Assembly (NCBI GenBank): GCA_002685965.1
Contig: NYZE01000110.1
Location: forward strand, 1-32,238
From: Planctomycetota bacterium
GTDB taxonomy: Bacteria > Planctomycetota > UBA1135 > GCA-002748355
Direction of reading: 5' to 3'
Length of the DNA stretch: 32,238 nucleotides
Of this stretch, positions 22,278 to 29,890 are shown piece by piece (the stretch's first letter is position 1; each line of letters opens with the position of its first letter). Position numbers and translations under genes: made by a program. Below the pieces are notes generated by a model, which was given only the letters and a program-made list of their open reading frames with translations, did no database searches and was not told the origin of the DNA.

Positions 22278-23795
22278 ATGGAACCCTGGCCCCTCTATCT
22301 CTACTACGCACTGTTCGCGCTGCTCTCGGTGCACGGGCTGCATCGTGCCGTGCTGGTAGCTGGCTTGCTGCGGCGGCGCCGTTCGCCTCCCTCGACGGCG
22401 ATCGGGACCGCAACAGAGACGCCCAGCGTGACCGTTCAGCTGCCGATCTTCAACGAGCTCTACGTTGCCGAACGCCTGATCGACAGCGTCGCTGCCCTCG
22501 ACTGGCCTGCCGAGAAACTCGAGATCCAAGTGCTCGACGATTCGAACGACGAGACGGCGACGATCGTCGCGGCCAAGGTCGCGGACCTGCAGAAGCGCGG
22601 CGTGCGCATCGAGCACCTGCGCCGCGAGACTCGCGATGGCTACAAGGCCGGCGCGCTTGCGAACGGCTTGTCGACGGCCACGGGCAACTACGTCGCGATC
22701 TTCGACGCCGACTTCGTCCCGCAGTCCGACTTCCTGCAACGCACCGTCCCGTTTCTGGAAGCGGATGCGGGTGTCGCCCTCGTGCAAGCACGCTGGGACT
22801 GGACCAATCGCCAGCACTCGTTGTTGACCAACCTGCAGGCGGTCTTTCTGGATGCCCACTTCGCGGTCGAGCACGAAGGTCGCGAGCGCGCCGGGCACTT
22901 CATCAACTTCAACGGCACCGCCGGAGTCTGGCGCCGCAGCTCAATCGACGCCGCCGGCGGCTGGAGCCACGACACCGTCACGGAGGATCTGGACCTGTCG
23001 TTCCGCGCACAGATGGCAGGCCTCCGCTTCAAGTACCTGCACGAGGTCGGCGTCCCCTCCGAGCTGCCGATCGAGATGAACGCCTTCAAGACGCAACAGC
23101 GGCGCTGGAGTCAGGGCTCGCTCGAAACGGCTCGCAAGTTGCTTGTCCCCCTGATGTCCCGTCGATCCTTGCCCTTGGGAGTGCGGCTCGAAGGAGCCAT
23201 GCATTTGCTCAGCACGACTGCCTATGCGCTGCTGTTCGCGGCATCCGTTCTGGCGCTGCCGGCCGCCATGGCCTCGGCGCACGCCAACGTGTCATGGACT
23301 CACATGGCCGACGTCTGGCTCGTAGGCGTCGGACTTCTGCCCGTCGCCGTCTACTTTCTGGTCGGGCAGTTGCGAGTGGGCCGGGGCGTCCTCAGAACGA
23401 TCGTCGCGCTGCCCGCGACTCTCGCGCTCGGGATCGGCATCTCATTCAACAACTCGCTCGCCCTCCTGACGGCCGGCAAGCGAAGCACGTTCGTTCGCAC
23501 TCCCAAGTACCAGGCCGTGCGCCGCAGCGACACGTGGCTGGGCAAGCGCTACCTCGCGACCTGCGGACTCGCGCCAGTCGGCGAGCTGGTCCTGGCCGCC
23601 GCGTGCTCGCTCGCGGTCGTCATCGCCTGGCAATCCGGCCGTTTCGGTTTCGCCGCCTTTCTCTCCTTGTTTGCCTCCGGCTACCTTTGGGTCGGCAGCG
23701 CATCACTGTTTCCTGTGTTCTGCGAACGCCTCCGCCGAGGAGCCGCCTCGCCCAGCGAGCCAACGCCTTTCAGTCCCGCCCGGACTTCCACATGA
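22278..23795 (+). CDS. Processive family 2 glycosyltransferase (cellulose synthase-like)
   Basis: 505-residue inner-membrane enzyme that probably polymerises a beta-linked polysaccharide from a nucleotide sugar and moves it across the membrane. One N-terminal membrane helix (residues ~5-30) precedes a cytosolic GT-A domain, and several C-terminal helices follow. Catalytic motifs are DDSND (87-91), FDADF (142-146), TED (235-237) and QQRRW (273-277), the D,D,D,Q(Q/R)xRW set of processive enzymes. Overall pattern is closest to the CESA_CelA-like/CslA group, so cellulose, mannan or glucomannan are all possible. Start ATG 22278 lies 27 bases from queA; TATCAT ends 10 bases upstream. Its stop overlaps the Rieske gene start (ATGA). 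Confidence 0.9.
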   Translation: MEPWPLYLYYALFALLSVHGLHRAVLVAGLLRRRRSPPSTAIGTATETPSVTVQLPIFNELYVAERLIDSVAALDWPAEKLEIQVLDDSNDETATIVAAKVADLQKRGVRIEHLRRETRDGYKAGALANGLSTATGNYVAIFDADFVPQSDFLQRTVPFLEADAGVALVQARWDWTNRQHSLLTNLQAVFLDAHFAVEHEGRERAGHFINFNGTAGVWRRSSIDAAGGWSHDTVTEDLDLSFRAQMAGLRFKYLHEVGVPSELPIEMNAFKTQQRRWSQGSLETARKLLVPLMSRRSLPLGVRLEGAMHLLSTTAYALLFAASVLALPAAMASAHANVSWTHMADVWLVGVGLLPVAVYFLVGQLRVGRGVLRTIVALPATLALGIGISFNNSLALLTAGKRSTFVRTPKYQAVRRSDTWLGKRYLATCGLAPVGELVLAAACSLAVVIAWQSGRFGFAAFLSLFASGYLWVGSASLFPVFCERLRRGAASPSEPTPFSPARTST

Positions 23796-24292
23796 CCACT
23801 GAACCATCAGACTCCCGCGACCTGCCAACGAACACGACCCGACGCTCCTGGCTCGAGATGTTCGTCGCGATGCTCCTGGCCATTCCCGTGCTCGGGCCAG
23901 CGCTACTTGCCGCCTGGGTCGTCATTCGACCCGGCAAACGCGCCGACCCGATCGAGGTCATGGCGCTGCCGCTCGCGGAGATCCCGAGCGATGGTGTCAG
24001 GACGTTCCGCGTCCAGTATCGACGCCAACACGGCGCCTTCGTCGAGGACGTCGAGCGCGTCGTCTACCTGCGTCGCAAGGGCAACAACGTCATTGCGCTC
24101 TCCGCCGAGTGCACCCACCTCGGCTGCAACGTGCACTTCGACGCGGCCAACAAGAAGTTCGCCTGCCCGTGCCACAAGGGGACCTTCGACCTCGACGGAG
24201 CCGTGCTAGGTGGTCCACCACCGGCCCAGCTGCGGCGGCTCAAGGCGATCGTTCCGACGGATGCGGCGGCCCCGGTGCGCCTGGAGATCTGA
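23792..24292 (+). CDS. Rieske [2Fe-2S] protein of a bc-type complex
   Basis: 166 residues. An N-terminal twin-arginine-like TRRSW precedes a single membrane anchor (MFVAMLLAIPVLGPALLAAWVV). The Rieske domain has CTHLGC at 107-112 and CPCHKG at 125-130. By family precedent C107/H109 and C125/H128 hold the cluster, and C112-C127 form the disulfide. The domain ends with the typical GGPPPAQL. It passes electrons from quinol at cytochrome b to cytochrome c. ATG 23792 overlaps the stop of the glycosyltransferase gene by four bases, and its TGA shares a base with the cytochrome b ATG. A longer upstream frame is a shadow of the glycosyltransferase. Confidence 0.93.
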   Translation: MTTEPSDSRDLPTNTTRRSWLEMFVAMLLAIPVLGPALLAAWVVIRPGKRADPIEVMALPLAEIPSDGVRTFRVQYRRQHGAFVEDVERVVYLRRKGNNVIALSAECTHLGCNVHFDAANKKFACPCHKGTFDLDGAVLGGPPPAQLRRLKAIVPTDAAAPVRLEI

Positions 24293-25629
24293 TGGGCTGG
24301 TTGGAGTCGCGCCTCGGCCTGGGTGAAATCCTGCGCAAGACCGCGACCGGCAAGATCACGCCGCGTTCGACGGGTTGGTTGCATACGCTCGGATACGCCG
24401 CACTGTCGGTGCTCCTGCTACAGGGCATCAGCGGCGTCGCGCTGGCGTTCTTCTACGTGCCCGCCGCCGATCACGCCTACGACTCCATTCGCTTCCTCGA
24501 GCGTGACGTCGCGCAGGGCAAGCTCCTGCGCGCACTGCACCACTGGGGCGCCTCCGTCATGGTCGTACTCGTGGCACTGCACGCGCTGAGGGTCTTCTTC
24601 CAGGGAGGCTACAAGGCACCACGCGAACTCACATGGCTTGCTGGCCTCGGTCTGCTCGGAGTCACGCTCGGCTTCGCGTTCACCGGCTACCTGTTGCCGT
24701 GGGACCAGAAGGCCTACTTCGCAACCAAGGTCGGCGTGAACATCGCGGGCCAGACGCCTGCGATCGGTGAACACCTGCAGGGCGTGTTATATGGCGGTGC
24801 GGGGATCGGCCCGCAGACACTCAACCGCTTCTTTGCCCTACACGTCCTCGTCCTGCCGGCGGCGCTGATCGGCCTCCTGGTGCTACACCTCTACTTGATC
24901 CAGCGACACGGCATCGCGCCCACGCGGACCCGGACCGACGACGCTGGCGAACCAGGCAAGCCCTATCACCCGTACCACACGCTCAAGGAAGCACTCGTCG
25001 CGATCCTCGCCGTGGGACTCGTCTTCTTCCTGGCCTGGCGAGTCGGCGCCGGCCTCGAAGCCGAAGCGGACCCGGCTGACCTCGACTACGACCCACGACC
25101 CGATTGGTACTTCTACGCGCCGTTCCAGCTGTTGAAGCTGTTCAAGGGCGAGAACGAAGTCATCGGCGCCTTCTGGATCCCGGCCGGCCTCGGCGCGCTG
25201 CTCGCACTCTTGCCATTCCTTGATCGCAACAAGGAGCGCGTCGCGCGCAAGCGACCGATCGCAGTCGCCTGCGGCATCTTGTTCGCGCTCGCAACCATCG
25301 GCCTGACGGTTGTCGGGATGACCGACAGGCCGACCCACTTCGCGACGCCGCCCCATCCACTCGGCGCGACCAAACAACTGCGCGAGGGCTACGACCTGGT
25401 GCGCCGCGGGCGCTGCTTCTCGTGTCACCAAGTCGTGATCGACGGCGTGACCTACGGCCAACTAGGCGAACACGACGAGGCACCTCCGCTGCAGGAGACC
25501 GAATACGAGCCGGAGGATCTAGCCGACTTCTTGGAAGACACCGGCATGGACAACATGCCGTCCTTCCCGCTTTTCAGCGCAGCACAACGGTTGGCGATCG
25601 GTCGCTATCTGCAGGCATTGCGGCGTTGA
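24292..25629 (+). CDS. Cytochrome b6/subunit IV fusion with C-terminal heme c domain
   Basis: 445-residue quinol:cytochrome c oxidoreductase core. Probable heme b ligands are H83/H97 and H184/H199. The 14/15 spacing is that of b6f-type and Firmicute menaquinol complexes. A subunit IV-like part carries the Qo motif PDWY at 270-273 instead of PEWY, often seen with menaquinol. After two more membrane helices a soluble tail has a c-type heme site CFSCH (C375, C378, H379) and Met-containing TGMDNMPSF as possible distal ligand. Cytochrome b6, subunit IV and cytochrome c are thus one chain. ATG 24292 overlaps the Rieske TGA. The 3' end overlaps the facing glycosyltransferase gene by 56 bases. Confidence 0.93.
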   Translation: MGWLESRLGLGEILRKTATGKITPRSTGWLHTLGYAALSVLLLQGISGVALAFFYVPAADHAYDSIRFLERDVAQGKLLRALHHWGASVMVVLVALHALRVFFQGGYKAPRELTWLAGLGLLGVTLGFAFTGYLLPWDQKAYFATKVGVNIAGQTPAIGEHLQGVLYGGAGIGPQTLNRFFALHVLVLPAALIGLLVLHLYLIQRHGIAPTRTRTDDAGEPGKPYHPYHTLKEALVAILAVGLVFFLAWRVGAGLEAEADPADLDYDPRPDWYFYAPFQLLKLFKGENEVIGAFWIPAGLGALLALLPFLDRNKERVARKRPIAVACGILFALATIGLTVVGMTDRPTHFATPPHPLGATKQLREGYDLVRRGRCFSCHQVVIDGVTYGQLGEHDEAPPLQETEYEPEDLADFLEDTGMDNMPSFPLFSAAQRLAIGRYLQALRR

Positions 25630-26344
25630 CCGCGGGCCGGCTCAAGCGCAGCGACGCGACCGACAGCATGCCCCTGACGAGGGTGAAGAACCCGAGTTTC
25701 GACTCGCCCCGCTCTCGCTCGACGAACTTGATCGGCACCTCGGCGATGCGCAGCTTCGATCGTTTGGCACGCAGCAGCAACTCGTGCACGATCGCTGGGC
25801 CAACCGACTTGGCATGCGCCGCATCCGTCGTCTGCAGCGCTCGACGCGTCCAGGCTCTGAAGCCCGAGTTGCAGTCGCGCACTTCGACGCCGAGCGCAAT
25901 CCGGGCGTAAGCGTTCGACACACGCGTCAGCCATCGCCGCGAACGCGAACGCCGGTGATCGGCACCGCCCGCCACGAGACGCGAGCCGATGACGACGTCG
26001 TATCCCTCGCGGGCCTGCCCGATCAGATCGCGCACGTGGTCCGGACAGTGCGAGCCGTCGGCATCCATTTCGACAACACCGTCGAAACCGTGGTGCACGG
26101 CCCAACCAAAACCCGCAGCTCCCGCACTTCCGCGACCGCGCTGGTTGAGGCGCACCATCAGGTGGACACGCGGGTCGTCACAGGCCAGCTGTTCGACGAC
26201 TTCAGCGGTGCCGTCGGGAGAAGCGTCATCGACGACCAGCACGTGTAGATCCGGATCGGCTTCGAGAACCGCGCTGCATACCGACGAAATATTGTCCGCC
26301 TCGTTGTAGGTCGGCAAGACGACAAGCCAACGATCGTTCGACAT
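25574..26344 (-). CDS. Family 2 glycosyltransferase, dolichol-phosphate mannose synthase-like
   Basis: 256 residues of soluble GT-A fold with no membrane helix, similar to the DPM1/polyprenol-phosphate mannose synthase group: PTYNEADN near 11-18, VVDDASPDGT at 38-46 and the metal motif DAD at 94-96 (VEMDADGSH), then GSRLV and a C-terminal RERGESKLG. It likely charges a polyprenyl phosphate with a sugar for envelope glycan assembly. Start ATG 26344 (not 26419) lies 13 bases after the previous stop, with a good GGGAGGG ribosome site. Last visible gene of the envelope operon; its 3' end overlaps the end of cytochrome b. Confidence 0.88.
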   Translation of the reverse strand: MSNDRWLVVLPTYNEADNISSVCSAVLEADPDLHVLVVDDASPDGTAEVVEQLACDDPRVHLMVRLNQRGRGSAGAAGFGWAVHHGFDGVVEMDADGSHCPDHVRDLIGQAREGYDVVIGSRLVAGGADHRRSRSRRWLTRVSNAYARIALGVEVRDCNSGFRAWTRRALQTTDAAHAKSVGPAIVHELLLRAKRSKLRIAEVPIKFVERERGESKLGFFTLVRGMLSVASLRLSRPAVNAAMPADSDRSPTVVLR

Positions 26345-26357
26345 CAGCGACCCTCCC

Positions 26358-27533
26358 TCAGGCCTTGTTCGAGGCTGCCGCGAGCCATGGTGCCAGAGCC
26401 TCACGCACCATGTCCACACTGATCAGGTCTTGGCAGCTCGGCTCCCGATCGCACGTGCCGTAGCAAACGAGGCAATCCAGACCTTCGGCGAAAACCTTGC
26501 TGCCCCTTCCGTAGAGGTCGATCTCGGCGGAAGACGTCGGGCCGAACAGGGCGATCGTGGGCTTGCCGAGCGCGCAACCGAGGTGCAATGCCATGGTGTC
26601 GCCGGTCACCAGCGCGTCACACAGCCCGAGCCGCGCGGCAAACTCACGCAAGCCGTTGTCGTTGCCGGCATCGATGCACGCGTCCGGGCACGCTGCACAC
26701 AGTTCCGCGTGGCGCTGGCGTTCCTCGGATCCGCCAAGCAGAACGGTGAGATCACCGTCGGCAGCGAGGGCCGTGATCAGGCCGATCTGTCCGCCGAGCG
26801 TCCATTGCTTGCGCGGCCAACGTCCACCGGCTCCGGTGTTGATCCCGACCAAGGTGCGCCAAGACTTGTTCGCGGTCGCCGTCGCGAGCCACCTGCGCGC
26901 TGTCTCGACCTCCGTATCCGACAGGGCGAGCATCGGCCGATCCTCAATGGGCAGGGGTAGCTCAAAGATCTCGCCGAGCATGGTCTGGTAGGTCTTGGTG
27001 TTGGCCTTCTTACGCGCATCCGAGACCCCCATCAGCAACCAGGCGAGCGCCGATTCCGACAGAGGCTCGACCCGACCGTCGCCATCGAGACCGTATCCGA
27101 TGCGTCGACCGCCTTCGCGCAGTCTCAACCCGGTGGCCAGAGACGCCGTCTCGTGGTCTGCATCCGGACAGATCACGAGGTCGAACGGCGTGCACCGCAT
27201 CGTCTCGGGCAGCGTGGCGTCGTTGGTCGTGTGCAGTTCATCGACGAACTCGTTGCCCACGAACAGCGGCGCCGCTTCGGGTCGAGTCAGCCAGGAGACG
27301 CTCGCATTCGGGTAGCGCCGACGCAATCCAGGCAAGAACGCCGTCGTCCGCAGCACGTCACCAACGGCACCCAGCTTGACGATCGCGACGCGCATGTCGA
27401 TCGGGTCGTACTCGTCGCAGCCCTCGCAGACTTTGCCACGCAGCTTGTGCGGGAGGCACGGTCGTTCTGGCCGAAACCAGCGACAGTCACGGGCCAAGGC
27501 GTGGAATGCGGGTGAGTCCATTGGATCTGACAC
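26358..27533 (-). CDS. Family 9 glycosyltransferase (ADP-heptose:LPS heptosyltransferase-like) with N-terminal Cys/His cluster
   Basis: 391 residues. The GT-B core starts at MRVAIVKLGAVGDVLRTTAFLPGL (about 47), a heptosyltransferase hallmark, and the C-terminal domain has GINTGAGGRWPRKQW and TGDTMALHLGCALGKPTIALFGPTSSAEIDLYG, the ADP-heptose site pattern. A 45-residue N-terminal extension carries C17, C26, H29, C36 and C39, a possible small zinc site. Likely adds heptose to an LPS-core-like acceptor on the cytosolic face. Start GTG 27533 lies three bases after the preceding stop; ATG 27521 is an alternative that removes four residues. gmhA in the same window would supply the heptose pathway. 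Confidence 0.9.
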   Translation of the reverse strand: MSDPMDSPAFHALARDCRWFRPERPCLPHKLRGKVCEGCDEYDPIDMRVAIVKLGAVGDVLRTTAFLPGLRRRYPNASVSWLTRPEAAPLFVGNEFVDELHTTNDATLPETMRCTPFDLVICPDADHETASLATGLRLREGGRRIGYGLDGDGRVEPLSESALAWLLMGVSDARKKANTKTYQTMLGEIFELPLPIEDRPMLALSDTEVETARRWLATATANKSWRTLVGINTGAGGRWPRKQWTLGGQIGLITALAADGDLTVLLGGSEERQRHAELCAACPDACIDAGNDNGLREFAARLGLCDALVTGDTMALHLGCALGKPTIALFGPTSSAEIDLYGRGSKVFAEGLDCLVCYGTCDREPSCQDLISVDMVREALAPWLAAASNKA

Positions 27534-27536
27534 GGC

Positions 27537-28643
27537 TCAGATAGTAGCGCCGCTGAGACGCCTGTAGAGCTGTTCGGTCTGGATGCACATGTCATGGACG
27601 GAGAAGCGCTGCTGAACGCGCATGGAGGCTGCGCCGCCGAGCCTCTGACGGAGCTGCGCGTCTTGCCGCAGACGATCGATCGCCGTGGCCAACGCCCCGG
27701 CATCAGCGGGCCTGACAAGCAACCCGCTCACGTCTGGCTCGACCGCATCCATGATGCCCCCGACGCCGCTGGCCACGACCGGGAGCCCGACCGCCATCGC
27801 CTCCAGCAGCGCGACACCCAGGCCCTCCTTGCGCGAAGGAAGGGCGAACAAGTCCGCTGCAGCAAGCAGCGGCCGCACATCGGGGACCTGGCCGGGGAAG
27901 CGGACTTCGACGTGGGCGGGCAGCGCCTGGGCGGCACGCTGCAACGCCGCTCGCTCCGGGCCCTCGCCGGCACAGATCCAGACGAGGCGGGTGTCACCGA
28001 CCGCTTCCAGCGTCCCGAGCGCTTGGATCAGGACATCGATCCCTTTTCGCTCGTGCAGCGACGCGGTCGTCACCCCGCACAGGGTCGCGTCATCTAGCCC
28101 GAGTTCGGCACGGGCAGCGACCCGCCCCTCGGACACCAAAGCAAGTCCATCAGCATCGACACCATCGAAGATCAAGCACACGCGCTCCGGCTCGACACCG
28201 ATACGGAGCACGGCGTCGCGCACGCCCCTCGACACGACGATCACAGCTGCCATCGCTCGCCCATAGAGCCAACGCCGGTAGCGAGAACGGGGCAATGAGT
28301 AGTCCATGCGCCGAGTTGTCCCCTTCGGCGCGCAGCCACTCATGCCAATGCTGGCGTGTGCGCCGAGCTTGTGACTGCGCGAGCAGGCGAGGTGGATCAA
28401 GTCGGGAGCAACTTCGCGAAACAGCCGCCGTAGGCGCGCGGTGGCTCCGAGGTCCACATCGTTGCGCATCCGAACCTCGTGCACCGCAAGGCCGAGGTCC
28501 AGCGCGTGTGGCTTGAACTTCGCTTCAGGATTCAGCGCGAGGACGGACTCGTGACCCTCGCCCGCCAAGTGCCGCAGCACATGCCGGAGCTGATGCTCGC
28601 CTCCCGAGAATCCCCGCTCGGCGAGGACGTGCAGAACCCGCAG
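27537..28643 (-). CDS. Family 4 glycosyltransferase with probable CTG start
   Basis: 368 residues if started at CTG 28643. A conventional start (GTG 28580) would remove RVLHVLAERGFSGGEHQLRH, which holds strand 1 and the SGGEH loop (13-17) that GT4 enzymes use to hold the nucleotide sugar. An in-frame TAA lies two codons upstream of the CTG, and no ATG, GTG or TTG lies between. GGAGG at 28651-28655 is seven bases before the CTG. The C-terminal half has ASLHERKGIDVLIQAL and the EGLGVALLEAMAVGLPVVAS motif (E-x7-E). It is a GT-B enzyme in LPS-core-type assembly; the sugar is not determinable. Confidence 0.86.
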   Translation of the reverse strand: MRVLHVLAERGFSGGEHQLRHVLRHLAGEGHESVLALNPEAKFKPHALDLGLAVHEVRMRNDVDLGATARLRRLFREVAPDLIHLACSRSHKLGAHASIGMSGCAPKGTTRRMDYSLPRSRYRRWLYGRAMAAVIVVSRGVRDAVLRIGVEPERVCLIFDGVDADGLALVSEGRVAARAELGLDDATLCGVTTASLHERKGIDVLIQALGTLEAVGDTRLVWICAGEGPERAALQRAAQALPAHVEVRFPGQVPDVRPLLAAADLFALPSRKEGLGVALLEAMAVGLPVVASGVGGIMDAVEPDVSGLLVRPADAGALATAIDRLRQDAQLRQRLGGAASMRVQQRFSVHDMCIQTEQLYRRLSGATI

Positions 28644-28646
28644 TTT

Positions 28647-29867
28647 TTATCCTCCGCCGAAACCCGAGGCATGTCGGAGACATCTGCGCGCAGGCTCGAA
28701 GTCGACCCGCCCATCGCGGGGGTAAAGCACCGCCGCGGTCTCGTTCTGCTCGTCGATACCGATCTCGAGCACTTCGTCGACCAAGTCGAGCGGGCACGAC
28801 AGCTGCCGTTCCTGCGCGATGATCTCGAGGATCTCGGTCACGCGCCGGTCATAGCGGTGGCTCTTCATGACGAGTGCGTGCCCCTGCTCAGCGATGCGCT
28901 CGCGCTCGGCCTGATCGCCGAGGTAGCGGTCGACCTGCTCGAGGCATTCATCGCGATCGTGGAACCACGCGAGATGCTCGTCGCGATCGAACACGCGCTC
29001 GGTTCCGGGCACGTGACGCATCAGATGAAAGCCCTTGCAAGCGAGCGTCAGAAAGACGCGGTTGCTGTAGTAGAGGCTCGATTCGTGCGTCTGGTTGAGC
29101 CCGATCACGATCTTGGACCGCGCGCACACCTCTGCGTATCGACTCGGCCGCACCTCGCCACGTACGCGCAGCTGCTTGTACCTCTTCATGTACGGCAGCC
29201 ACGAATCGCGCGTGCCGAAGATCTCGAGGTCGTAACGCTCCGACAGCCACGCCAGGAACTCGGGCCGATTGCCCATGCTGCCGGGCCCGCCGATGTAAAC
29301 GAGGTCGCGGTCGTAGTGCCCCTGCCCGAAGTCGCGGTGCGGCTTGTGGTACTGCGGTGAGAAGCCGCTCATCTGGAACGTCGCGTTCTGCACACCTAGC
29401 GAGCGATACGCCCACACGAGGCTCGGCGTCGACAAGCAAACGAGTCGTGCCTGGCGTACGTAGTCGACCTGGGCAGAGTCGATGTACTTGATCGGCTCCT
29501 CGATCCAGACCACCGTCGGCAGTTCTTCTGTGAACTCCTGCATCAAGACGTGCGGCAAGTCGTGGAAGAACACGAAACACAGGTCAGGTCGATAGCGCTT
29601 GCGCAGGTAGCGCACGACGTAGCGCATGCCCCACGCGCCGATCCAGCGCTTCAACAACGAGCAGTTGACCCACTTGACCTTAAGGCCTTGATTGCGCAGC
29701 GACTGCACGAGCGCGCCGGTGCAGCATGAGCGCGACTTCTTCTTGCCGAAGAAGAGCACGCGACGCGGCCGGATCGGCTCGCAGTCTGGCGGATCTGGCA
29801 GTTCGCTGGCCTTCGGCAACGGTTGCTCGACGGAACTACGCAGCGATCCGTTGCGCCGGCCGGCCAT
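28647..29867 (-). CDS. CgeB-like glycosyltransferase
   Basis: 406 residues. The N-terminal ~35 residues are Pro/Arg-rich and probably disordered. A GT-B-like fold follows: RRVLFFGKKKSRSCCTGALVQSL, then VVWIEEPIKYID, DLVYIGGPGSMGNRPEFLAWL, IVIGLNQTHESSLYYSNRVFLTLACKGF and the tail region ERIAEQGHALVMKSHRYDRRVTEIL. These match the CgeB/Glyco_trans_1_2 pattern of spore-coat and envelope glycosyltransferases. A Cys pair (SCCTG) replaces the usual glycine-rich loop. ATG 29867 has GGAGGAG nine bases upstream. It sits between the kinase and the GT4 gene in the envelope operon. Confidence 0.8.
   Translation of the reverse strand: MAGRRNGSLRSSVEQPLPKASELPDPPDCEPIRPRRVLFFGKKKSRSCCTGALVQSLRNQGLKVKWVNCSLLKRWIGAWGMRYVVRYLRKRYRPDLCFVFFHDLPHVLMQEFTEELPTVVWIEEPIKYIDSAQVDYVRQARLVCLSTPSLVWAYRSLGVQNATFQMSGFSPQYHKPHRDFGQGHYDRDLVYIGGPGSMGNRPEFLAWLSERYDLEIFGTRDSWLPYMKRYKQLRVRGEVRPSRYAEVCARSKIVIGLNQTHESSLYYSNRVFLTLACKGFHLMRHVPGTERVFDRDEHLAWFHDRDECLEQVDRYLGDQAERERIAEQGHALVMKSHRYDRRVTEILEIIAQERQLSCPLDLVDEVLEIGIDEQNETAAVLYPRDGRVDFEPARRCLRHASGFGGG
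28651..28655 (-). promoter_or_regulatory. Shine-Dalgarno that decides the CTG start
   Basis: GGAGG on the minus strand, inside the last codons of the upstream gene, seven bases before CTG 28643. The upstream TAA is at 28649-28647, so terminating ribosomes would sit next to the site. Confidence 0.7.
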
Positions 29868-29890
29868 CCAGTTTCACTCCTCCGAGACGT

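Noticed and set aside
22251-22898. N-terminal extension of queA
   Set aside because: QueA homologues begin at the KRELFHYELP segment; the extension is antisense to the glycosyltransferase gene.
28479-29360. 293-residue plus-strand frame opposite the CgeB-like gene
   Set aside because: The minus strand carries the family pattern, a good ribosome site and operon spacing; the plus frame is isolated.
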